A stretch of DNA of 47,247 bases from contig JAKSYS010000502.1 of NCBI GenBank assembly GCA_022925895.1, forward strand, positions 1-47,247, read 5' to 3'. Both the position numbers and the translations under genes were made by a program. Within the stretch, counting starts at the first letter, position 1; each line of letters begins with the position of its first letter. Below the pieces are notes generated by a model. The model searched no databases. It saw only the letters and a program-made list of their open reading frames with translations, and was not told the origin of the DNA. This document shows positions 35,101 through 44,097 of this stretch, piece after piece. Origin of the DNA: Fragilaria crotonensis (Eukaryota; Bacillariophyta; Fragilariophyceae; Fragilariales; Fragilariaceae).

Positions 35101-35803
35101 ATTGGAGGCCGGACCAGGTCCATTTGAAAGTACATCTCTACCGCCAAATGGTATTGTAGTACGTAAACGCGATGAACCAAAGGGACATCCACCAAACATG
35201 GCTTTCCGTCGGATAATCCGAAGAGCTGCAGATGCCACGTTTGAAAGTCGAACAGAAAGCGCTAAGGACAATATTGCAGGTGAAGTGCTAGAGGAGATGC
35301 GGAAAAAAGGTTACATCTTTGTCAATAAAGAGGAAAACGTTTGGAAAGGTGTCAACACAGAAAAAGTAAGGAAAGAGGTTCGGGATCGTCTAAGGAAATC
35401 AGTGTACTTTGGGAAACAAAGTACGGTGACGGAAAGAAAAGCTGGTGACGACAATGATGCTGGCATTGAATGCAAGCAACCTTCAAAACAGCGGATGACA
35501 GGAAGTTTGAAAGCTGGTGAGAAGGATGATGCTTGTATTGAATGCAATAAGCCTTCAAAAGAGCGGATGACAGGAAGTAAGAAAGCTGGTGACGAGGATG
35601 ATGCTTGTATTGAATGCAATAAGCCTTCAAAGCACTCGTGTCGGAAATGTAAGAAGCATGTATGTTCCATGTGTTGCAATGAAAAGAGAAAGCTCGAAAA
35701 CACTTGGTGGTGCAACGTGTGTTTCAATAGACAAAGTGTTTGGAAGCAAACATTAATTCGGGACGGCAATTACAGTACTTCGGATGAAGAATGCAAGAAA
35801 TGA
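32154..35803 (+). CDS. Large multidomain transposon cargo protein (one frameshift)
   Basis: Two overlapping frames (32154-32954 and 32918-35803) become one protein of ~1,215 residues if one T is restored near 32951. Part 1 (~1-266) has a GNAT-like pattern: AVLVLFLATKVDYQANGMA then YYSRRNF. The middle has IVIPAQEDEDCSWTVFVAVN, CGYFLFDPTG and FTRQSVNFGCVV, reminiscent of Ulp1/C48 proteases common in MULE elements. The usual catalytic His is not evident, so this is tentative. A Lys-rich linker leads to DVLCGKGHRKCIPYLD and KKEGFRFLEMT, matching the DUF6824-type domain of diatom proteins. A second weaker copy lies near residue 770 of the long frame. The tail has three repeats of CIECNKPSK-type units and a Cys-rich finger (CRKCKKHVCSMCC, CNVCF). 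Mostly open, unlike the transposase. Confidence 0.65.
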
Positions 35804-35835
35804 GTTCATCGTAGTCGTACATGCTGTATGTAGTA

Positions 35836-36519
35836 GCCTATTTGAAGGTCAAAATTTGTACACCAAATAGTCGTCTTCTTACTGTCATAGTGTTACTTGT
35901 TCATTCGTGACTATTTGAAGAACAAAATTCGTACACCAAATAGTCGTCATCGTACTGTCATAGTGTTACTTGTTCATTCGTGACTATTTGAAGATCGAAA
36001 TTCGTACACCATATAGTCGTCATCGTACTGTCATACTGTTACTTGTTCATTCGTGACTATTTGAAGATCGAAATTCGTACACCAAATAGTCGTCTTCTTA
36101 CTGTCATACTGTTACTTGTCCATTCGCGACTATTTGAAGATCGAAATTTGTACACCAAATAGTCGCATCGTACTGACATACTGTTACTTGTTCATTCGTG
36201 ACTATTTGAAGATCGAAATTCGTACACCAAATAGTCGTCTTCTTACTGGCATACTGTTACTTGTCCATTCGCGACTATTTGAAGATCGAAATTTGTACAC
36301 CAAATAGTCGCATCGTACTGACATACTGTTACTTGTTCATTCGTGACTATTTGAAGATCGAAATCGTACACCAAATAGTCGTCTTCTTACTGGCATACTG
36401 TTACTTGTTCATTCGTGACTATTTGAAGATCGAAATTCGTACACAAAATAGTCGTCATCATACTGACACACTGTTACTTGTCCATTCGAGACTATTTGAA
36501 GATCGAAATTCGTACAGAA
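35836..36519 (+). repeat. Array 3: about 10 copies of the ~73-bp palindromic unit
   Basis: Units begin near 35836 (worn), 35909, 35982, 36055, 36128, 36200, 36273, 36345, 36417 and 36490 (truncated). Same orientation and unit type as array 2. It starts 33 bp behind the stop of the cargo gene and runs to 320 bp from the right TIR. Confidence 0.95.
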
Positions 36520-36836
36520 AGAAAGTTCTGTTGGTGTTGATTAAGAAGAAAAGTGTACTTGTATTCAAGGAGATTTGCAACCCTACTAGGTTGTAATCGA
36601 ATACAAAGTAATGTAAGTTCGAGTGATTCAAAACAAGGGAAACACATGAATCACTGATAGAAGGAGATATGTAGCAGTTATCTTTCTGGCATGACAAAGG
36701 GTTGACATGCGCGTTAGGAAAAGCGCCGACAGAAGTCAACAACAAAGATTCCGTGTTTTGTCAGCCATTCAAATTTCCGATGTCTTCAAAAATCTTCTAC
36801 AGGAGGACTCACTGTAGTTTATTACTGTGACGTGGG
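36520..36836. other. Unique segment between array 3 and right TIR
   Basis: AT-rich sequence without a supported gene. A CCTACTAGG motif at 36583-36591 also occurs at the left border of the element (about 24563). Confidence 0.4.
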
Positions 36837-36980
36837 TGCTGACGTCAAATTGGTGAAACCTAATCGGATCTCTCTCAATATGTTACTGTCTTACTGGAGT
36901 ACTGTATCACCGTAGGCAGCACGTGAAAGGGTCAGTACTGTGACGTCATGCTTTGACGTCATTTCCTTGCATTCTAATCG
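36837..36980 (-). repeat. Right terminal inverted repeat, two blocks with a longer insert
   Basis: Inner 32-base block at 36837-36868 and outer 28-base block at 36953-36980, identical to the left ones on the opposite strand. Here 84 bases separate them instead of 15. TGACGTCA octamers lie at 36840-36847, 36941-36948 and 36954-36961. Confidence 0.88.
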
Positions 36981-36985
36981 AAACC

Positions 36986-37894
36986 AGGAGGTTCCGGAAG
37001 TCTGGCTTTTCTACCGTATCGTACATTTGTCTACACAAATTCTGTACGTGCGATTCCTTCAAAACAAAAGCTAAATAAATCCACGTCTGATATAAATCGG
37101 AACGGTGAGCTCATGATCCTTTTTAATTAACAACAAGCACTTGTATGTGTGAACTTAAGTAATGGTAGCGGAAATGACTTCTTTGACGACGGTTAAAATA
37201 AGGTGGTTAAATTACTTAGTAAGGATATGTCCAAAAGCCTTTGGCTCCAGAAGCCATTGGCTTAAGCCAGTGGCTTCTGAAAGTCATTGGCTTAAGCCAA
37301 TGGCTTCTGGAAGTCAATGGCTTAAGCCAATGGCTTCGCCGAGCTAATCAAGGAACGTGTTTTATTCCTATGGGAACTCGTTATAAAGGAAACGAGACAT
37401 AATGAGGGGTCATCGTCAAATGCGTACCATATATTCAAGTCTATAAGTTCGTCATGACACTGTCTATTTGAAGATGAAAAGCCTGAAGTAAGACCTTTGA
37501 TGACGAGCTTCCAATAATATTAAAACGTGTGTTTTTCAGTTTGGCTTCGCCGACTATAGCGTGGAAGCCATTGGCTTCCAGAAGCCTTTGGCTTAAGCCA
37601 ATGACTTCCAGAAGCCTTTGTCTTAAGCCATTGGCTTCTGGAAGCCAATGGCTTTTATCCCTAAGTAGTTCCAAGAACAATGCGTTGATTTCACGTTCGC
37701 AGTTCGCACACGTCGTTTCGATGCAATTTACTTAAGACTCTCGACATCACGTTTGGTAATTTAGAAATAATCCCGACATTCGAAATCGGTGCAAGGGGGG
37801 ATAATTTATCCGGATCCGTTCGAAATGGAATACGATAGTATGCGTAGCCGCCAGTATTGCGTACGGCAAACAAGCCAAACTTCCGGAACCTCCA
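36986..37894. mobile_element. MITE-like ~0.9-kb palindromic insertion
   Basis: The right-hand flank of the giant element starts with GGAGGTTCCGGAAGT and a TGGCTT block (about 36987-37007). The inverse, AAGCCAAACTTCCGGAACC, lies at about 37872-37890. Between these inverted ends are two clusters of AGCCATTGGCTTAAGCC-type palindromes, 37237-37345 and 37545-37660, pointing toward each other and both bordered by GGCTTCGCCGA. No coding frame. The architecture resembles a non-autonomous element with subterminal repeats; a target-site duplication is not obvious. Confidence 0.5.
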
Positions 37895-38825
37895 GTAAAT
37901 CATAAGATACTCTGGTACTCGAGTAGTACTGTACCGGTAGCCGGTAGTAGTACTTCGTATTATGCTGCTGCTTGATAGCTTGATGTCATCACAGAACGAG
38001 GGAGCATTTCGTATTACCACGTAAACCAGTACTGCTACCAGAACTCCTTGTGTACTGTCTACTGCCAAGAGCAATTGATCGACCGACACACGAGATCACA
38101 TTCGTTCCAATTTCTCCTGTACTGGTATCATATCCTACTATATTATAAATTAATTGTGTGCGTGCGTGTGTCCGTCCGTCCGTCTGTTACGGAGTATGAC
38201 CACTCTGGGGTACTGTTGCACTGTTACGTGGATTACATGTAATACAGGTCTACAGTACATAAACGACCAGTACGACCCGGTTGAGGGTACTGTACGTCCA
38301 GTTTCCTGTAGTAGACACTCCGATCAAATGTGAGGTACCCACTAGTTAATAATATATGCATAATGTGCAGAAATTCAAGGACTTGTCTCCTTTTGCGTCC
38401 GTGTCTTGTATGGAAGCTGACGTCACCTCTGCACTTATGTAGCCGGGAGCCGGGACTAACGTGCTGCTGGTACCAGGTACGACGAATCACGTATCACGTA
38501 TCAATATGACACAATCGTTGTACTCCGAGTACATTGTACGGTACTAGCTAGTAGTGCGTATGTAGTACTTCGAGTACTCCGAGTAAACAAAAAGCAATAT
38601 ATATATGTCTAGTATGCAAGTACCTGTACCAGGTATGATATGACATACTCGGAGTAGCTCTCGGAGTACATATCATACGACTAGATGCTGGTACTCCCAT
38701 AGCATGCACTCCAGTACCAGTACCGATCATGTTCGTAGACCGGAGACCGTCGGCGACCTCATTTCTTTCGAGTTCCATTTTTTAGCATATTTGTCAATTC
38801 GTCCGCCTCCTTCACGATAGTAGTC
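37895..38825. other. Intergenic, GTAC-rich microsatellite
   Basis: GTAC, AGTACTCGAGTA and TACCAGGTA motifs throughout, with a GTGTGCGTGCGTGTG / TCCGTCCGTCCG simple repeat at about 38153-38183. No gene is seen. Confidence 0.55.
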
Positions 38826-39147
38826 ATGCGATCGCAAGCAGTTCGTTCATTCCTCCAGACTTCAACCAAACGAAGGATTCTAGCGATCCGATGCTTCTCT
38901 GAGGATGGCGGCAGTCTGCATTCCAAAGAGTAAGTAGTGGCGTGCTTCCAACGACGGTTTGAAACATCGAGTTTCTAACAACGAATATGCGCAAATTCAC
39001 AGTATTGCGTTCAAACCTGCAGAGTCGGGATGGGGTGCAGGAAAGAAATATGAGCAAAACTATGACAACATATTTGGGAAGAAGAAGAAAGAAGAATTGC
39101 CAAAAGGAGAAGCAAGGCCGACCGGCACTGATGTGACGGATAATTGA
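38826..39147 (+). CDS. Small two-exon protein, probable mitochondrial presequence
   Basis: Exon 1 is 38826-38929. A 73-nt intron (38930-39002) has a GTAAGT donor, a CTAAC branch-like motif and a CACAG acceptor. Exon 2 is 39003-39147. The joined protein is ~82 residues. The N-terminus MRSQAVRSFLQTSTKRRIL is Arg/Ser-rich without acids, as in a mitochondrial targeting peptide, followed by RCFSEDGG. The body reads ESGWGAGKKYEQNYDNIFGK with a Lys/Glu helix and a polar tail. I do not recognise the family. The compact conserved-looking core suggests a small structural or assembly subunit, which is inference. The splice sites keep a single open frame across the junction, the main reason to believe the gene. 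Confidence 0.65.
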
Positions 39148-39863
39148 GGCGAACATCGAGATGCCAGGGAAGATGCGAGTACAGTACGGAGTACTATGGC
39201 GTTAGAGACATACTAGCCTATCCTCGATCAGGTGAGAGGTTCCACACTCCAAGCGAACAGTGACCGTATCCTCTTGCTCATTGCCAATGTTCAATGTTTT
39301 GGAATAAGACATAAAAATGTTTTATGGTTGTGTACAAGAGAATCCTGAGTAGATTGCACCAAGGCTAACGAACATATTATCGAGGATAGGCGGAAAGGAG
39401 TCCTTGCTCTCATGATGTGTATCAATCTATCGATTGAAATGTTACACGATGACACGGCAGATTCGTGTTGTTCTATTTTCCGCGCTCCGTCGTCGACTGT
39501 GTTCGTCATGCGACCGATCGACAAGTGTTTGGTGTTTCATGGTTTTAATAAAAGTCATCCAGTCATCCAGAATGACCCAGAGACAAAAAGTACGGCGAAG
39601 GTCGGAAGTCAAAAGTTGCATGCCTGCTGGAGTACTTGAACTTGTACTCCGCGCCAACGAGAAGTGGACTTATGTAGCCGTAACACGTGAATCGCAAATG
39701 TAAAACAGAATCGTTGAGACGAAGCATATCATACACACACACCCTTGTTTGAACGCCTAACAATCAGGCCGAGAGCAACAGACATCAGCTTAATCGCAAC
39801 AAACCCTGAAAGCGGCACTAAGCATTTGTACCTGTTCTGTTCACACTCGCCATAATCTGGAAG
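39148..39863. other. Intergenic
   Basis: No supported gene. The stretch 39290-39720 has ordinary base composition with short overlapping frames that carry no family signal. It should contain the promoter of the MORN gene. Confidence 0.45.
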
Positions 39864-42489
39864 ATGGAGGCCTTGGCTAACGATTCCAACTTTGAGCTCC
39901 ATGCGTTGTCGCTTAAGCCAGATTACGATCCATCGACAAACAGCTTCATCGCCAGAAGCACTGATGGTGTGCCCGTCCGACAAGTATTTGAGAAGAAGCT
40001 TCCAGCTCGCGATGCTCAAGGCAATATGACCAATCGATTCGACCTTTTCACGGGTCTTATTGATGCCATTACAGGCGAGCTCCTTCATGGCATTCGACGC
40101 TATTCCGTGACGGGTGAGTTGTACGAAGGCAAATTTCGAAGCAACGGGGTGCGGCATGGCACCGGTGCGATTGTCAAGAACATTTCTCTACCACCACCCC
40201 GGGAGGCCATCCCGGAATTGTTAGGAGAATTGGCAGGTGCCGATTCTCCCCATTCGAACCTCAGCTTCAAGCAAGCCAACTTTTTTGGAACCTTTTGGAA
40301 TGACGAACCCAGTTTTGGGACGTTGGTCACGGATTCGTATACGTACCGTGGACACTTTCGGGGAGGTCGATTTCATGGCATCGATGGAGAATTAATTCAC
40401 TCCGATGGATATGTGTACAAGGGTGAGTTTCAAGAAGGACTATATCATGGAATGGGCCGAGAAGTGGACCCTGCAACCGGTGAATACCAAGGAGAGTATC
40501 GAAACGGAATGAAGCATGGTATGGGGACTTTCAAGGAAGGACCACCAGATGAACAAGAAGAAATTGATGACAAAGGAGAGCTACTGCCGGATTTCACCAT
40601 CGTTTTGGAAGATGACGGTGCGCCGGAGCAGGAGGGTGCAGAGACAAACGAGTGCAGGGACTTTTGTCAAGACGACTGGATTCCGGCTGTGGAACAGAAA
40701 GCGAAGTCTGATTTAGGTGAAGTGAAACGAGAAACCATCACAAAAAGATATGTCTACTCCGGTATATATCACTGCAATTCAAAACAAGGCGAAGGTACGG
40801 AATGGACTCCAACTGGAGAAGTGTATTCTGGACAGTTTCTGGCAAATCGAAGGCATGGGCATGGATCTCTGAGGATAGTCGAGACTGGAATTGTGTTCGA
40901 AGGTAAATGGCGCGCAGGAGAGCCCGTGAGTGGCAACGGCTGGAGAATATTGTATCCATCTGGAGATATCTATTGTGGACATGTTGCGAATTACGAACCT
41001 CATGGTTACGGAATCTACCAACACGCGTCTGGGGAAGTTTATGCTGGTGATTGGATGAATGGAAGTCGTCATGGCAACGGAATCCGTTCCGATCCAAATG
41101 GAACCGAATTTTCTGGTAAATGGAAGGACGACAAGATTGTAACCATAAAGCGCCTTGAACAGACTGATGGGACTCTCAGCGAAATCGCTGAGACCTTACG
41201 CATCGCTGATAAAGACACAAACCAGCAAGCTGGAGATGTAACCGAGGAAGACAAGGGCTCGGCTGACGGTAGTAAACACGAAAAGCAGCTGGCGTTTTTA
41301 AAGCAGGCCATGGCAAAATCCATTGAGACCTCACTGCAGATCATCGCCGCAAAGACAGATGATGTTGTTGAAGATTTTGAATCCTTTACTGAATCCGCCC
41401 CACAAACGCGACGACGGACAAGAAAGAAGGACGAAGGAGCAAGCAAAGCAGGGCAAAGCAGAATTGCACACATACGCCAACGGAGACACATATCTCGGCG
41501 CTCTCGATCCAGAAACCTTCCAACGAACTGGCTACGGGGTGTATGTTTCAAAATCAACTGGCTGCTCGTACACTGGTGTATTCAAGAACAACAAGCGACA
41601 CGGCTTTGGAATTCTCATTCATTCGCAGTTCGGAAAGTTTGCTGGCGATTTCTACGAAGACAAGAAGCATGGTGAAGGCACTTTGATCCTCAGCGATGCA
41701 TCATCATATCACGGTGGGTTCTCGAACGGAGCATTTGATGGAAAAGGTACACTTTGTGAACGCGATGGAACGGTATACGTTGGCGAATGGAGAGCTGGGC
41801 TTCGGCATGGAGAGGGAATGGAAACAATGAGCGATGGTCGAGTTTACAAAGGAACTTTCAAGAATGGGAAGCGTGAAGGTAATGGAACTCTCCTAGAAAA
41901 GTCAGCCGGCAAAATCATATATCGTGGAAAATGGCGAGATGGAAAATACCATGGAGAGGGGACCCTGATCGAGAGGAGGGATGTCCCTTCTTCGCGTCAA
42001 GTTCATATCGTCCGCTGGGAAGGCGAATTCGCCGCGGGCAAGAAGCATGGGTATGGTGTCTTGACGAATGAGACGGACAACTCCGAATGGAAGGGCGTAT
42101 GGAGTCATGACATCCCAGCTAGCGGGAAGTGGAGAGTCAAATATGCCAATGGCGGAGTCTACGTCGGCCACTGTCACGTTATAGACGACCGCCAACCTTC
42201 CGGTGATAAAATTGTGGCTGTGCCAGAGGGATTCGGCACCTTTCAGTACCCCAACGGTGATGTGTATGTGGGGACCTTCGAATATGGCATTCGTAACGGG
42301 GTTGGAACATGTAAATTCGCCTCGGGAGAGCAATGGGAGGGGGCGTGGACGAACGACCGCATGGATAAACGCGGCTCAGGTGTGTTGACATTAGCTGATG
42401 GCACTGTCCATGAGTTCAAGGGCACCAAATTATCAGTTGTTGACCCTTTCTTTGCAGGAGAAGTTGAAGTTCCCAACTCCATGATGTAG
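39864..42489 (+). CDS. MORN-repeat protein, one frameshift
   Basis: Two frames, 39864-~41450 and ~41430-42489, form one protein of about 870 residues if one base is removed near 41430-41470. MORN units (YxGxxxxGxxHGxG) run through both halves: GELYEGKFRSNGVRHGTG, GYVYKGEFQEGLYHGMG, GEYQGEYRNGMKHGMGTF, GEVYAGDWMNGSRHGNG, then after the break GCSYTGVFKNNKRHGFGI, GTVYVGEWRAGLRHGEGM, GRVYKGTFKNGKREGNGTL and GDVYVGTFEYGIRNGVG. An acidic linker and a helical region split the two repeat blocks. MORN proteins bind membrane lipid or scaffold cytoskeletal and ciliary structures; there is no kinase or other catalytic domain here. The first ATG after the upstream region opens directly into the conserved protein. 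The break is probably an artefact, since the repeats on both sides are intact. Confidence 0.85.
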
Positions 42490-42943
42490 CAAAACATTCT
42501 GGCCGTCGAGCGCAGATGACAAACACAGATCAGCGATGGCATCGACTACCTTATTGTTGTATACTCCCGAAGAATGTTTTGAAGCTTTACAATACCCCAC
42601 CGATGGCATACCAACATGACTACCAGTAGTAAACCCACAAATCTGTGCCAATCTGCAAGCCGCGATCAACAGTAGGACTGAAAAGGGACCGTCTACCTTA
42701 GCTCGTCCCTGACTGCGATCGAGGCTAGGTCATAACCGCCTTCATCAAGTGTGCAGATGTCTACCGAGGACGCACTTTCATTTCCAATTAATACAGATCC
42801 ACATTAAAATCGACGTCTGATTTGATACCTTTGACAGTCCTTAGAACCCTACGGTGCTTCCCTACTAAATGATTCCTACGGTACACACAGGCCCTCTCAA
42901 TAATGCTAGTTTACACTCGATCCACGCACAACGAGAAAGCTGC
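42490..42943. other. Convergent intergenic region, MORN/AKR
   Basis: 3' regions of two convergent genes. No gene, repeat or strong hairpin is seen. Confidence 0.45.
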
Positions 42944-44097
42944 CTAGTCAAATATTGCGCCAGCAGGTCCCCACCAGTCTTCATGACAACAATTCCGTGA
43001 GCCAAGAGCGAAGCAAAGCTGTCAGAACTCATCCAAGAAATGCACTTACCTTCTGGTCGAAAGAATCGATAGTTGCGATTCAGTTTATCAATCTTCTTGA
43101 TATCAGACGGTTTAAGTTTGATATACTCTGCATTCAGGTTTTCTTTCAAGTGCTCTTCTGACGTGCCCTTGACAACGACAGTCGTTCCTCGTTGCAATGC
43201 CCACGCGATGGCAACCTGAGCCGGCGTTCCAGCATTAGAAACTTCCTGCACCGCGTCCAACACCGACGGTTCGCCGCTTTCTTTGAAACCAGGCGACCCC
43301 AGCGGCGCATATGCCTGTACTTGGATGCCGCTTTGCAAGCAGTGATTGACAAGGTTGTTCTGTTGCAAGAAGGGATGCATTTCTACCTGGTTAATTGCTG
43401 GTCGTACTCGCAAATCATTCGCCAGTAGCTCGTTGAGGAGCGCAATGGGAACATTTGACAGACCAATATGTTTGACTAACCCCTTCTTGACCAAAGCTTC
43501 CATTCCTCGCCAGGTTTCCAAGAGACTAACCGTTGGGTCAATGTTTCTGCCACCGTCCGAATTGTCGATGTCTTCATTAGCAAAGCCACGATGATTAGGA
43601 TAAATTGGAACGTACTTGAAGGCGACCGGCCAGTGCACAAGATAGAGATCAAGGTAATCAAGGCGAAGGTCTGTCAGTGTCTTTAACAAGGCCAGCTCTA
43701 CGTGTTGTTGCTTGTGAAAAGGTGAGGGCAGCTTGCTGACGATGAATAACTCCTCCCGGGCCACAATCTTTTGTTCATTCAAGACATCCCCGATGACATC
43801 TTCATTGAAGTAAACGGGTGCGCAGTCTATGCGACGGTATCCAAGTTCAAGGGCCGTAAGAATTGTTGACCTTACGTCCTTCCTGCTCAGCATATAGGTC
43901 CCTAGTCCGATTTTGGGCATCGACACGTTGATTGGAGGTCCACTTTTTACGTACGACGCGATTTCAGCGAACCATCCAAATGCTGAAGACATGAATAGAG
44001 AAAGGAAGACGCCAGATACCATAAACAGGCACACAATCACTAGGTTGGCAGGTAAAATCGGGCGCTCCACTTCCTTGGGTTTGCGAACCTGCACCAT
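42944..44097 (-). CDS. Membrane-anchored aldo/keto reductase, one 3' intron
   Basis: NADPH-dependent carbonyl reductase. The long frame begins at 44097. Residues ~18-37 (ANLVIVCLFMVSGVFLSLF) form a membrane anchor or uncleaved signal. The barrel starts at ~60 (MPKIGLGTYML). The catalytic tetrad is visible: Asp91 and Tyr96 in YRRIDCAPVYFNED, Lys122 in FIVSKLPSP, His155 in YLVHWPVAF. QVEMHPFLQQ and VVKGTS (cofactor site) follow. Reading straight on gives an unnatural tail, but a GTAAGT...AG intron at 42979-43049 joins NRNYRFFRPE to DWWGPAGAIFD and a TAG at 42944. This restores the aldo/keto reductase C-terminus. Spliced product is about 360 residues. Substrate unknown; the anchor suggests endoplasmic reticulum or another membrane. 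Confidence 0.88.

Larger units (their letters stand above)
24575..36980. mobile_element. Giant ~12.4-kb TIR transposon (MULE class) with oxygenase and cargo genes
   Basis: The ends are inverted copies of one another: 28 identical bases at 24575-24602 versus 36953-36980, and 32 identical bases at 24618-24649 versus 36837-36868. Between them, in order: a MULE transposase on +, palindromic array 1, a 2OG-Fe(II) oxygenase-like gene on -, array 2, a large multidomain gene on +, and array 3. Every gap between genes is repeat array. I find no clean 9-11-bp target-site duplication next to the outermost identical bases, so the exact ends are uncertain. The transposase has several lesions and this copy is probably non-autonomous, while the cargo gene has only one break. 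Confidence 0.8.

Noticed and set aside
28346..36519. CRISPR arrays
   Set aside because: Regular repeat-spacer spacing, but the spacers are copies of each other, the setting is eukaryotic and there are no cas genes.
36583..36591. CCTACTAGG shared with the left border as part of the TIR
   Set aside because: Nine bases only, in direct rather than inverted orientation; could be chance.
36116..36596. Repeat-encoded proteins with GACTATTTG-derived RDYLKIE periodicity
   Set aside because: They are translations of the palindromic arrays and appear in several frames and both strands.
24560..36995. Target-site duplication of the giant element
   Set aside because: Bases next to the last TIR positions (CTAGGATC on the left, AAACCAGG on the right) do not match; ends may be slightly off or the duplication decayed.
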